From the NCBI GenBank assembly GCA_016703155.1, contig JADJCP010000001.1:186001-250000 (forward strand): DNA of 64,000 bases, written 5' to 3'. This DNA is from Hydrogenophilales bacterium. Lineage in GTDB: Bacteria > Pseudomonadota > Gammaproteobacteria > Burkholderiales > Thiobacillaceae. This document shows positions 45,633-54,783 of this stretch, piece after piece. The notes under the pieces are model-generated. The model did not search any database. It worked only from the letters and a program-made list of their open reading frames with translations, and had not been told where the DNA came from. Numbering within the stretch: the stretch's first letter is position 1; each line of letters starts with the position of its first letter. The position numbers and the translations under genes were made by a program.

Positions 45633-46849
45633 TGCTGTTCAGCGTATTCATGCTGGCGCTGCGTTCGATCCGCCGCAACCTGCTGCGCTCGTTTCTGACC
45701 ATCCTCGGCATCGTCATCGGCGTCAGCGCGGTGATCACCATGGTTACGCTGGGCAACGGCGCCACCGCGTCGATCAAGGCGCAGATCTCCGGCCTGGGCA
45801 CCAACCTGCTGATGGTACGACCCGGCCAGCGCTCGGGGCCGGGCGGCGGTGGGGTGGCGGCAGCAGGGTGCCGCAATTCAAGGAAGGCGACGCCGAAGCC
45901 ATCGCCGCACAGATCGGCGGCGTCGCCGCGGTCGCCCCCGAGGGCCGCGCCAGCATCACCGTGATCGCCAACGGGCGTAACTGGTCCACCAGCGTCATCG
46001 GCAGCAGCAATGCGTGGTTCGACACCGGCAACTGGAAACTCGCCTCGGGCCGCGCCTTCGAAGCCGACGAGCAGGCTGCCGGCGCCGCCGTGTGCATCAT
46101 CGGCGAAACCGTGCGTCGCGAAATCTTCGGCGGCAGCGCCGGCCAGACCGGCCTGGGCGAGCAGCTGCGCGTGCGCAAATTCTCCTGCAACATCATCGGC
46201 ATCCTCGCCGCCAAAGGCCAGAGCGGCATGGGCGACCAGGACGACATCGTGGTCGTGCCGCTACGCACGCTGCAACGCCGCGTCACCGGCAGCCTCAAGA
46301 TCGCCACCCTGCTGGTGTCGATGCGCGACGGCAGCGACAGCGCGCGCCTCAAGGCCAGTCTCACGGAGTTGCTGCGCGAGCGTCGCAAACTCGCCGAAAG
46401 CGACGACGACAACTTCAACATCTTCGACACCCAGCAACTCGCCGAAACCCTGTCCAGCACCACCGAGGTGCTGACCACCCTGCTCGGCGCGGTGGCGGCG
46501 GTCAGCCTGCTGGTCGGCGGCATCGGCATCATGAACATCATGCTGGTCAGCGTCACCGAACGCACCCGCGAGATCGGCCTGCGCCTGGCCATCGGCGCCC
46601 TGGAACACGAAGTACTGCTGCAATTTCTGATCGAGGCGGTGGTGCTGTCGGCGCTGGGGGGCGTGGTCGGCATCGTCATCGCCACCGCCGCGTCCTGGGG
46701 GCTGTCCAGCCTGATGGGTGTGCCCTACGCCTTCGACCCGTTCATCAACCTGCTCTCGCTGGCCTTCTCGGCGTGCATCGGCGTGCTGTTCGGCTATTTC
46801 CCCGCGCGCCGCGCGCATGGACCCAATCGAGGCGCTAAGGCACGAATAA
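45632..46849 (+). CDS. MacB-like ABC transporter permease (two frameshifts)
   Basis: About 400 aa. N-terminal helix RSFLTILGIVIGVSAVITMV, periplasmic MacB core domain, then three C-terminal helices including VGGIGIMNIMLVSVTERTRE, typical of MacB/FtsX permeases. The first frame runs off at the G-run 45851-45854; adding one G continues through PQFKEGDAEAI. A second shift near 46811-46816 hides the standard ending MDPIEALRHE, which is present in another frame and stops at 46849. With the ATPase shift this makes three breaks in one transporter, so true inactivation is possible. Confidence 0.82.
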
Positions 46850-46954
46850 AGCACGTGGGCTGTACCTGTCGGCCATGAGACGATGCTCGCCAAACGATCC
46901 CCGTTCTCCGGGGCATTCCCGATCCGTGGCGAATATCTGGAGGTAAAACGAACC

Positions 46955-47809
46955 ATGCGACGCTTCAAAATTCTCCATCGCACGTACTACAATTTTTCCG
47001 GCACGGTATGGCTCGAACCGCACACCCTGCGACTGCGGCCGAAAGAGGGTCACACATTACGCATCGAATCCTCGTCCCTGGAGATATCTCCCGCCGCCCG
47101 CCTGCGCTGGTACAGCGACGTCGAGGACAATTCCGTCGCCGTCGCGACGTTCGATACGCCCACCCGGCAACTGGTGATCGAGAGCGCGATCATCATTCAG
47201 CAATTCAACGAATCACCGCTCGATTTTCTGGTCGCCGATTACGCGACGGACTACCCGTTTTTCTATGGCGCGGAAGACCACCTGATCCTGGCGCCTTACT
47301 TGCAGGGCAACCCATCGCCGGCCGCCGAGCCCCTGGCCGAATGGGTGGCCGGCGTGTGGCGCGCGGGCACGCCGATCCAGACCTATGCCCTGTTGCAACG
47401 CCTGTGCGCTCACATCAATCGTTCGCTGGCCTATCAGGCGCGCGAGCAGCCCGGCGTTCAAACGCCGGCGCAAACGCTGGCTCTGGGCAGCGGTTCCTGC
47501 CGCGATTTTGCCAATCTGTTCATGGAAGCGGCACGTTATCTGGGACTCGCCGCGCGCTTCGTCAGCGGCTATCTGTTCGCCGAACCGTCCGCCGCCAATT
47601 ACGGCTCGACCCATGCCTGGGCCGAGGTCTTTCTGCCCGGCGCCGGCTGGATCGGCTTCGACCCGACCCTCGGCATCATCGTCGGCACCGATCACACCGC
47701 CGTCGCCGTGGCGCGCTTGCCAGAGTCGGTGCCGCCGGTGGCCGGCGCGTTCGTCGGCCCGCCGGGTGCCAGCCTGGACGTGGGGGTCTGGGTCACTGAG
47801 CTGCACTAG
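46955..47809 (+). CDS. Transglutaminase-like domain protein
   Basis: 284 aa, no signal peptide. N-terminal bacterial transglutaminase-like beta domain (ILHRTYYNFSGTVWLEPHTLRLRP), then the catalytic core with Cys in GSGSCRDFANLF, His in GSTHAWAEVFLP and Asp in GWIGFDPT. Proteins of this type are predicted cysteine proteases or amidases. The ATG at 46955 follows GGAGGT and fits the family N-terminus better than the in-frame start at 46883. The gene is 3'-to-3' with the BrkB-family gene. Confidence 0.85.
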   Translation: MRRFKILHRTYYNFSGTVWLEPHTLRLRPKEGHTLRIESSSLEISPAARLRWYSDVEDNSVAVATFDTPTRQLVIESAIIIQQFNESPLDFLVADYATDYPFFYGAEDHLILAPYLQGNPSPAAEPLAEWVAGVWRAGTPIQTYALLQRLCAHINRSLAYQAREQPGVQTPAQTLALGSGSCRDFANLFMEAARYLGLAARFVSGYLFAEPSAANYGSTHAWAEVFLPGAGWIGFDPTLGIIVGTDHTAVAVARLPESVPPVAGAFVGPPGASLDVGVWVTELH

Positions 47810-48696
47810 TAGTCGCCGCAAGCGTCGCGCGCCGGAAGGTTGTCCGCGGACGCGGCGCGCACTTCGGCCTGGGCGGCACACACACAAGCGCCGTAGATGA
47901 AAATGCCGCCGGAAACGTAAATCCACATCAGCAAGGCCATGATGCCGCCGAACGCCCCATAGACCGCGTTGAGCGTGGCGACCTCCTTGAGGTAAAGCAC
48001 GAATAGATTCTCCGTGGCCAACAAAAGACCCGTCGCCAACAGGGACGCCGCCCAGACTTCGGCAAAGCGCGTAGGCCGGCGCGGGGCCAGCCGGTAGAAC
48101 ACACTCAGGCTCAAAAAAACCACCAGAACGGAGATGCAAAAACTCGCCAGGGCATAGACCCAGGCATGGAAATCATCGCTCGGAAACAACCTATCCCGCG
48201 CCAGTTGCGCAACGATTGGCAGCCCGATGCTCAACAGCACCACGCCTGTGGTGATGCCGAGCAGCGCCAGGCTTTTCAGCGAGGGCCGCCACCAACTGTA
48301 CCCGGCGATGCCCCAGGCGCGGTTGGTCGCACTGATCAGGGAGGTAAAACATTGGCTAGTGACCCAGAGCAGGATGAACAATGCCAGCGCGCTCGCCTGC
48401 TTTCGGGCCTTGATGACACCGGCGACGGTATCGAAAATGTAACTTTGCATATCGCCACGAATCGGCAGGTAGGCCTCGACATAGGCAATGACCGCCATGC
48501 CGGCACGATCCCGGTCGACGATGACCGAGGCCAGGGTGACCAGCAGGATCATCAAGGGAAACAGCGAGAAAAACGCGTTGAAGGCGAACGCGCCCGCCCA
48601 TTCGGTGGCGTCGATCCGGACGAATGTTCTCGCCGCGACTCGAACGATCGCCCATGTTTTGCGAGTTATCAGGTCAACCTGGTTTCGCATGGCCAT
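47806..48696 (-). CDS. YihY/BrkB family membrane protein
   Basis: 296 aa with six predicted helices. GAFAFNAFFSLFPLMILLVTL is the family N-terminal signature (usually AxxFSxxPLL), and ENLFVLYLKEVATLNAVYGAFGGIMALLMWIYVSGGIFIYGA the C-terminal signature. Function is not settled in the family despite the old ribonuclease BN and serum-resistance names. It overlaps the transglutaminase-like gene by 4 bp at the 3' ends. Confidence 0.88.
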   Translation of the reverse strand: MAMRNQVDLITRKTWAIVRVAARTFVRIDATEWAGAFAFNAFFSLFPLMILLVTLASVIVDRDRAGMAVIAYVEAYLPIRGDMQSYIFDTVAGVIKARKQASALALFILLWVTSQCFTSLISATNRAWGIAGYSWWRPSLKSLALLGITTGVVLLSIGLPIVAQLARDRLFPSDDFHAWVYALASFCISVLVVFLSLSVFYRLAPRRPTRFAEVWAASLLATGLLLATENLFVLYLKEVATLNAVYGAFGGIMALLMWIYVSGGIFIYGACVCAAQAEVRAASADNLPARDACGDY

Positions 48697-48739
48697 GTCT
48701 GCCAGTTGAGGCGCGCCTCAGGGGCGGCTTTGCACGGAC

Positions 48740-49003
48740 TTACTTCGCGTCGCCTTTGGCAGCATCCTGAAGCCTATCCCCAGCGTCTTCGATTTTCTGG
48801 CCGGTGGTTGCGGCGGCGTTGTCGACTGCCTGACCTAATTGCTCCGCCGGACCTGCTTTCGGTTCACTCAGCTTGTCTACGGCCTGGTCGATTTCCTTGC
48901 CGGCATGCTCCATCGGCCCTTCCTTTTTCTGACAGCCGGTGACCGCGAGCAGACACGCCGTCATGAGTAATGCGGCGCTGGCGTATTTTCCGAGTTTCAT
49001 CAT
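48740..49003 (-). CDS. Small lipoprotein, helical
   Basis: 87 aa. The lipobox LAVTGC is at the end of a hydrophobic signal; the mature part is a charged Ala-rich helix with repeating AGKEIDQAVDKL / AEQLGQAVDNAAATTGQKIEDAGDRLQDAA. The same type of repeat is found in the N-terminal half of the next gene (AGQKIDETAEKAGAKIDEAV), so the two may be related. Function unknown; probably envelope-associated. Confidence 0.7.
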   Translation of the reverse strand: MMKLGKYASAALLMTACLLAVTGCQKKEGPMEHAGKEIDQAVDKLSEPKAGPAEQLGQAVDNAAATTGQKIEDAGDRLQDAAKGDAK

Positions 49004-49079
49004 CTCAATCTCCCGTGGTTCGTCGACTGTGAATAGCGCACCAAACTGGCCATGGCGACACCCAAAAAACCGAGGGTAT

Positions 49080-49482
49080 CTACTTGAGCATCAACCGGTT
49101 ATCGACGTCTTTGACACCGGCCACCGCGATCGCCAGGCCTCGGGCCCGATCGCTGTTCTGCTGGTTATCAACCGATCCGGTCAGGGTGACAACGCCCTGT
49201 ATGGTGTCGACGCTGATCTGCAGTGTCTTCAGTCCAGGCTCGGCAAAGATGGCGCCCTTGACCTTGGTTTGTGATCTCGGCATCGTTGATGGCCACGCTC
49301 GCCTTATCGCCTTGCTCGCCAAGCTTGCCGACGGCTTCGTCGATCTTCGCGCCGGCTTTCTCCGCCGTCTCGTCGATCTTCTGGCCCGCTGTTTCAGCCG
49401 GCCCCGGCTTGCCGCAGGCAATCAGGCCGACAGCCAATAGCATCGAAATGCCGATCAATTTGAAGCTCTTGGGGTGGTTCAT
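49080..49482 (-). CDS. BON domain lipoprotein with helical linker (frameshift)
   Basis: About 133 aa. Signal with lipobox VGLIAC, a helical repeat linker (QKIDETAEKAGAKIDEAVGKLGEQ), then a BON domain (KVKGAIFAEPGLKTLQISVDTI, VVTLTGSV, VAGVKDVDNRLMLK). The first frame diverges at 49268-49270, where one T too many lies on the plus strand; removing it joins the parts as NDAEITTKVKGA. Related to the BON lipoprotein at 40176 and to the helical lipoprotein next door, with which it may form an envelope-stress set. Confidence 0.8.
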
Positions 49483-49557
49483 TGTGTCCTCGTTTCTGGC
49501 TGATATGGCGATGCGGCCTGAAGCGCCGCGTCTTGTCGACGCAGCGCTTGCCGAAGC

Positions 49558-49779
49558 TTATTTGCCAACCTCGTGACCGATCACGCCGCCGACGGCCGCG
49601 CCACCCACCGTGCCGACCGTACTACCGCCGGTAAGCACGGCGCCACCGATAGCACCGACACCGGCACCGATGGCGGTGTTCCTATCCTGCTTCGACATAT
49701 TCGAACACGCGCTCAGGCCGAAAAGCGTGACTACGGCTAATGTGCTGATCGCCAATCTAGGTGTCATTTTCATGGTCAT
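49558..49779 (-). CDS. Glycine-zipper lipoprotein
   Basis: 73 aa OsmB-like protein: signal with lipobox LSAC, SNMSKQDRNT, then the glycine zipper IGAGVGAIGGAVLTGGSTVG and GAAVGGVIGHEVGK. Such proteins are outer-membrane lipoproteins induced by osmotic or cell-envelope stress. In the same direction as the neighbouring BON and helical lipoprotein genes. Confidence 0.8.
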   Translation of the reverse strand: MTMKMTPRLAISTLAVVTLFGLSACSNMSKQDRNTAIGAGVGAIGGAVLTGGSTVGTVGGAAVGGVIGHEVGK

Positions 49780-50231
49780 TCCTCTTTCTCAAACGGCTCT
49801 ACTGCAAATTCGCGCCTGGACAGGGCGGGCTTACGTTCTTTTGACGTATGCCTTTGGCTGTACTTGGCAACGACTCTTCGCGCCGGCACGACAGCTGGCG
49901 CACTCACGATCTTCCATGACCGACTTACCGTGAGCGACCGCACTCGCGGCACCGGCTTTCACACCCAGTTTGTGGAATTTCACCCGCTGGATGGCTGATT
50001 TGAGTTTATGCGCCGCACCATCCATAGTCTGTCTGCTGCCGCACATACGTGTCCGCGGGCACTCATGCCCGTCGTGCGCCCAGTTCGCTGCCCACGACGC
50101 CTCAGTTGCATCTGTCCGCTACCGAACATGATCCAATCCAGTATCCGGCTATACTTGAAACGATTCAGGCACTTGATCCACAGCCACGCCGATCTCTCGA
50201 TTCAGCGTGATGGATATACCGGAGGTTGCAC
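49780..50231. other. 452-bp spacer before the first Crp-family gene
   Basis: It may contain a short minus-strand ORF at 49831-50046 (MDGAAHKLKSAIQRVKFHKLG..., four Cys toward the end), but no ribosome site or family is recognised. The rest is non-coding and should hold the promoters of the lipoprotein genes (minus) and of the Crp-family gene (plus). Confidence 0.4.
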
Positions 50232-50963
50232 ATGCAGAGCCCGCCCGCGCCCAGCCAGAACCACCTGCTCGCTGCCCTGCCCTCCGACGAAGCCGGGCGT
50301 ATCTTTGCCGATCTAGAATGGGTGGTCATGCCGCTCGGCGAGGTGCTTTGCGAGCCGGGCATGAAGATGCAATTCGTCTATTTCCCGACGACCGCCATCG
50401 TCTCGCTGCTCTATGTCATGGAAGATGGTGCCTCGGCGGAGATCGCCGTGGTCGGCAATGAAGGCGTCGTCGGCGTCTCGCTATTCATGGGCGGCGAAAC
50501 CACAACCAGCCGGGCGGTGGTGCAAAGTGCCGGACATGCCTACCGGCTGGGTGGCCAACGGCTCAAAGATGCCTTTTACCGAGCCGGGCCGATGCAATTG
50601 CTGTTGTTACGCTACACCCAGGCCCTGCTGACCCAGATGGCCCAGACGGCGGTGTGCAACCGGCACCATACCGTGGACCAGCAGCTCTGCCGCTGGTTGT
50701 TGCTGAGCCTGGACCGTCTGCCCTCGAATCAGTTGGTCATGACCCAGGAATTGATCGCCAACATGCTCGGGGTACGCCGCGAGGGTGTCACCGAGGCGGC
50801 TGGGAAATTGCAGCAGGCGGGCTTGATTCACTACAGTCGCGGCCACATCACCGTACTCGACCGCACCGGGCTTGAGGCACGCGTCTGCGAATGCTACGCA
50901 GTGGTGAAACGCGAAACCGACCGCTTGCTGGAAACCGGGTTCGGCTTGCGCCCCGGCGTCTAG
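50232..50963 (+). CDS. Atypical Crp/Fnr-family transcription regulator (paralogue A)
   Basis: 243 aa. N-terminal cNMP-binding-like beta-barrel (LHMQFVYFPTTAIVSLLY-type region, VGNEGVVGVSLFMGG) and C-terminal winged helix (MTQELIANMLGVRREGVTEAAGKLQ). It lacks the N-terminal Cys cluster of Fnr and the Arg/Ser phosphate-binding pattern expected for cAMP, so the signal is unknown. The ATG at 50232 follows GGAGG at 6 nt. Its stop is directly followed by the dispersed repeat; paralogue B is inverted beyond it. Confidence 0.85.
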   Translation: MQSPPAPSQNHLLAALPSDEAGRIFADLEWVVMPLGEVLCEPGMKMQFVYFPTTAIVSLLYVMEDGASAEIAVVGNEGVVGVSLFMGGETTTSRAVVQSAGHAYRLGGQRLKDAFYRAGPMQLLLLRYTQALLTQMAQTAVCNRHHTVDQQLCRWLLLSLDRLPSNQLVMTQELIANMLGVRREGVTEAAGKLQQAGLIHYSRGHITVLDRTGLEARVCECYAVVKRETDRLLETGFGLRPGV

Positions 50964-51090
50964 GGAAACGCAGATTTATTCGCTCATTGTCATTGCGAGC
51001 GAAGCGCGGCAATCCAGTGCACAAAATAAATCAACAGCCTATGGATCGCCACGTCGCTGCGCGCCTCGCGACGAATACTTCAGCGTTTCC
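50964..51090. repeat. Dispersed MITE-like repeat, copy 2
   Basis: It begins directly after the paralogue A stop with GGAAACGC and ends GCGTTTCC, an 8-bp terminal inverted repeat. The body matches copy 1 at 39928 in the same orientation (CATTGCGAGCGAAGCGCGG, CAATCCAGTGC, AAATAAATCAACAGCCTA, GGATCGCCACGTCGCTGCGC). It carries no gene and is placed exactly between two inverted Crp-family paralogues. Confidence 0.75.
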
Positions 51091-51108
51091 TAGCGGCCTC
51101 GCCCTGGA

Positions 51109-51852
51109 CTATGGCGACTCGGTGGTGTCGCCCTGACGATAACGCACGTCCGACAGCAACCGATTCAGCTCGGTCTTGACCACCGCGTAGCACTCGCAGA
51201 CGCGACTCTCCAGGCCGGACCGATCCAGCACGGCAATGTGGCCACGGCGGTAACTGATAAAACCGGCGCGCTGCAATGCCCCGGCGGCCTCGGTGATGCC
51301 TTCGCGGCGTACCCCGAGCATGTTGGCGATCAATTCCTGGGTCATGACCAACTGATTCGTCGACATGCGATCCAGGGTCAGCAACAACCAGCGGCAGAGC
51401 TGCTGGTCCACCGTATGGTGCCGGTTGCAAACCGCCGCCTGGGCCATCTGGGTCATCAGCGCCTGGGTGTAACGCAGCAACAGGCGCTGCATCAGGCCGG
51501 CACGGTTGAATTCCTGCACCAACCTGCGCCCCTCCAGCCGGTAGGCGTGGCCCGCCGTCTGCACCACGGCCGAACTGGAGGTGGTGGCGCCGCCCATGAA
51601 CAGGGAGATGCCGACGACGCCCTCGTTGCCCACCCCGGCGGATTCGGACGAGGCGCCATCCTCCATGACGTAGTGCAGCGAAACGATGGCGGTGGTGGGA
51701 AAATAGGCGTACTGCAACTGGCCGCCGGGTTCGTAGAGCATTTCGCCGAGGCGCAGCGGTACCAGTTCGAGATGCACGCTGAGCGGCTCGAATTCCGCCG
51801 TGGGCAGGGCGGCGAGCAGATGGTTCTGGCTCGGAGTATGGGGTGTCGGCAT
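51109..51852 (-). CDS. Atypical Crp/Fnr-family transcription regulator (paralogue B)
   Basis: 247 aa. Nearly the same as paralogue A, especially in HHTVDQQLCRWLLLTLDR and MTQELIANMLGVRREGITEAAG. It is the last gene of a minus-strand operon: its ATG overlaps the stop of the response regulator gene (TAATG). It therefore probably answers to that two-component pair. Same ligand-site considerations as paralogue A. Confidence 0.87.
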   Translation of the reverse strand: MPTPHTPSQNHLLAALPTAEFEPLSVHLELVPLRLGEMLYEPGGQLQYAYFPTTAIVSLHYVMEDGASSESAGVGNEGVVGISLFMGGATTSSSAVVQTAGHAYRLEGRRLVQEFNRAGLMQRLLLRYTQALMTQMAQAAVCNRHHTVDQQLCRWLLLTLDRMSTNQLVMTQELIANMLGVRREGITEAAGALQRAGFISYRRGHIAVLDRSGLESRVCECYAVVKTELNRLLSDVRYRQGDTTESP

Positions 51853-52696
51853 TACCGGTCGGTTCTTCGTGGGTTCTTGCCGGTGATTTCCACGCCGATA
51901 CCCCGGTAGCCGATGAAGCGGCAGGACTGGGTGAGCATCGGCTCGCCGCTGACGCGGAACTGCTGTTGCGAGCCGTCGGCGTTGACGCGGCTAAAAACGA
52001 AATCTAGGAAGGGCTCGCGCGCGGCGATGGTCGCCTGCAGGGTTTCGCGCTGCGCTTCGTCCCAGCCATCCTCCAGGGCGCCGCCGGCCCCTCCCCCGCC
52101 AGCGGGCCGACACGGATGCCGAGCATCTCCAGCACCGGGCCGGAAACCTTGGTGAAGTGCATGTTCTCGTCCTGCTCCCAGTACCAGTCGGAAGCCAGTT
52201 CGGTCAGGCTGCGATAGCGCGCTTCGCTCTCGCGCAATTCGGCGGTGCGCTCCCTGACCGTCTGTTCCAGCACCTGGTTGTAGTTCTCCAGTTGCTTGTA
52301 GAGCAGGCGCACCTCAAGCATGTTGTGGATGCGCGTCCTGGCTTCGACCAGGTCGAACGGCTTGCTGATGAAATCCCTGGCGCCCGCCTGCAATGCACGC
52401 AGCTTGTGGCCGGGCTGGGCGGTGATCACCAGGACCGGCAGGTAGCCGTCGGTATCGCTGGTCTTGAGGCCTTCCATGACCTGGAAGCCATCCATCCCGG
52501 GCATTTGCAGGTCGAGCAGGATCAGGTCGTAGTGGTGTTTGCGATGCAGCGCGAAGACCTCGCGCGGGTTCATGGTCGAGACCACATTCCGATAACCGGC
52601 GCCCGTCAGCATTTGTTCGAGAAGCAGGACGTTGGATTCCTGGTCGTCGACGATGAGGACGCTCGCATTCAGGATGTCGGATTCAGTCAGCCTCAT
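51852..52696 (-). CDS. Response regulator with PAS output domain (frameshift)
   Basis: About 281 aa. Receiver domain with VLIVDDQESN, phospho-acceptor in LILLDLQMPGMDG and Lys in FISKPFD; then a coiled coil and a PAS domain (RYRSLTELASDWYWEQDENM). The frame from 52696 as given stops at 52004. Adding one base at the C-run 52088-52091 (plus strand) extends the PAS domain through LEDGWDEAQRE and FIGYRGIGVEITGKN to a stop at 51852-51854 that exactly overlaps the next ATG. It overlaps the kinase gene by 4 bp. Confidence 0.82.
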
Positions 52697-54396
52697 GTCT
52701 GCTCCTTGTTAGCCGCATGGGCCGTTTGCGCGAATTTCAATGCCACGTCGAGCGCATCCATGAACGCGTTGACCTTGATTGGCGTGGTCAGATAGTTGAA
52801 AAAACCGGCTGCGAGCGCCTTCTCGATGTCATGGGCCAAGGCATTTGCGCTGATCGCGATGATCGGGATGTGTGCCGTCAATGGGTCCGCGTGCAGGATT
52901 TTCATGGCTTCGACGCCGCTGATGCCGGGCAGATTAATGTCCATCAGGATCACTTCCGGCTGATAGGAGCGCGCAAATGCAATACCGATATTGCCATCCG
53001 CCGCGCTCAGCAGGCGCAGGTCGGGGCGGCGCGCGATGAGCTGCTCGACCAGTTCCAGGTTGGCCGGGTTGTCTTCGACATAGAGCAAGGTGCGTAGCGG
53101 CGTGTCATTCGGCGCCTGGGGTTGCAGCAGCGCCGCATGCTCGGCTTCATGAAAGGCAAGATGTGGCGCGGTCGTCAGGCTCAATTCAACCCAGAACACG
53201 CTGCCTACGCCAACGGCGCTTTCCGCGCCAATGGCGCCCCCCATCAGTTCGACCAGCCGCTTGGTCACCACCAGGCCGATACCGGTGCCCTCCTCCGTGC
53301 CGGCCTCCTTGCCAAGTCGATTGAATGGCTGGAACAACTGCGCAACCAGTTCCGGCGCGATTCCCGCCCCGGTGTCCCGAACGCTGATACGAATCGAATT
53401 CGGGGGACTCAGGGTGTACTCCACGGCCACCGAACCGCCCGGTTTGTTGTACTTGATGGCGTTGAACAGCAGGTTGATCAGCACCTGTTTGACCCGGGTT
53501 CGATCCGCCTGGACAAAGTGGGGCGTTTCAAAGCGTGGAAAGGTCATGCCGATACCGCGCTTCTGGGCCTGCGGCTCGATCATGGTCCGGCACTCGAGCA
53601 TGACCTCGGCCAGCGAGACCGATTCCCGCGACAGCGTCACCCTGCCCGACTCGATCAGCGCGAGATCGAGGATTTCGTTGATCAGTTCCAGCAAATACCA
53701 GCCTGCCTTGAGAATCTGGTCGAGGTTGCGCTGCTGCGAGGGCGTCGGTTGCGGCGTACCGGATTCCATGAGCTGGGCGAAACCGAGGATCGCATTCAGC
53801 GGCGTGCGCAGTTCGTGGCTCATGCTGGAGAGAAAGTCCGTTTTCGCGCGGTTGGCTTTCTCCGCGGCGGCCAGGGCCTGGTGCAGTTCGGATTCGACCT
53901 GCTTGCGCACCGAGTTGTCGGTGCCGATCAACAGGTAACCGATCAACTCGCCGTCATCCTCACGCAGCGCCGTGATCGAGACGATGGCCGGAAATCGGCC
54001 ACCATCCTTGCGGATGTAGGTCAATTCGTAGATGTCCTCGATGCCGCGCGAAGCCTTGAACGCCAAGGCCTCGAAGCCCGGCGCGATGGGGGTTTCGAGC
54101 TCCTGGCTGAGTGCCTGCGCGCGTGCCATCACTTCCAGCGAATCGTGCAGATCGCTGGGGCTGATCTTGTTGACGACTTCGCTGGCCGTGTAGCCCAGCA
54201 TGCGCTCGGCGCCGACATTGAACAGCTGGATGATGCCTTTCTCGTCGGTGGCGATGATCGAGAAATTGGCGCTGGTGAGGATCGCGTTCTGCAAGGCGCC
54301 GGTCTTGAGCAAGGCCTCCTGGCGGCGTGCTTCGCTGCGGTTGTCTTTCCCGCCGGCGATTTTGGCCAGGGAATACGCGTTTACCGTATCGGGCAT
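52693..54396 (-). CDS. PAS hybrid histidine kinase with C-terminal receiver
   Basis: 567 aa, no membrane segment. PAS ~45-165 (FSIIATDEKGIIQLFNVGAERMLGY), HisKA H-box FLSSMSHELRTPLNAILGF, ATPase motifs NAIKYNKPGG, DTGAGI and GTGIGLVV, and a receiver with LLYVEDNPAN, phospho-acceptor in VILMDINLPG. The ATG at 54396 is chosen because the preceding ~79 codons in frame are Arg-rich and look non-coding; its ribosome site is weak. First gene of an operon kinase - response regulator - Crp paralogue B. Confidence 0.85.
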   Translation of the reverse strand: MPDTVNAYSLAKIAGGKDNRSEARRQEALLKTGALQNAILTSANFSIIATDEKGIIQLFNVGAERMLGYTASEVVNKISPSDLHDSLEVMARAQALSQELETPIAPGFEALAFKASRGIEDIYELTYIRKDGGRFPAIVSITALREDDGELIGYLLIGTDNSVRKQVESELHQALAAAEKANRAKTDFLSSMSHELRTPLNAILGFAQLMESGTPQPTPSQQRNLDQILKAGWYLLELINEILDLALIESGRVTLSRESVSLAEVMLECRTMIEPQAQKRGIGMTFPRFETPHFVQADRTRVKQVLINLLFNAIKYNKPGGSVAVEYTLSPPNSIRISVRDTGAGIAPELVAQLFQPFNRLGKEAGTEEGTGIGLVVTKRLVELMGGAIGAESAVGVGSVFWVELSLTTAPHLAFHEAEHAALLQPQAPNDTPLRTLLYVEDNPANLELVEQLIARRPDLRLLSAADGNIGIAFARSYQPEVILMDINLPGISGVEAMKILHADPLTAHIPIIAISANALAHDIEKALAAGFFNYLTTPIKVNAFMDALDVALKFAQTAHAANKEQT

Positions 54397-54783
54397 GGTG
54401 GCTTTCAGTGAAAAAAGTAGCGCTTGATATTGGCGAACGGCGCTATCGCGCCGCGGGTCGCATGGATGGACACGACGATCCACGTTGTGCGCGTCGCTAT
54501 CTTCACGGCCTCGGGCGCGGCCGTCTGTTCGCTGGTGCACATACGCCGAAGCGCGCCTTACTTTTCGCGTCGAGATCCCGAACTTCGCTGGTTCACTCCT
54601 GCCTGCCGGGCTGGCAAGCGTCGCGACATTCAAGCGCTATGGACGTTGCCGCACAGAGCCGACCGGATATGTAACGTAGCTTGCCCAACAGGATCCCGCC
54701 AGACCCACGATTTCATGATCCGGAAACACTCCAGGCGCGCTGGCTTCGTTTACAGATGTCAGTTCAAGCCAAAGGAAAACACC
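54397..54783. other. 387-bp divergent spacer between kinase and collagen-like genes
   Basis: No credible ORF is seen: frames extend through it from both sides but show no coding character or ribosome site. It should hold the divergent promoters of the kinase operon and of the collagen-like lipoprotein. The latter has an AAAGGAAA site just before its ATG. Confidence 0.5.
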
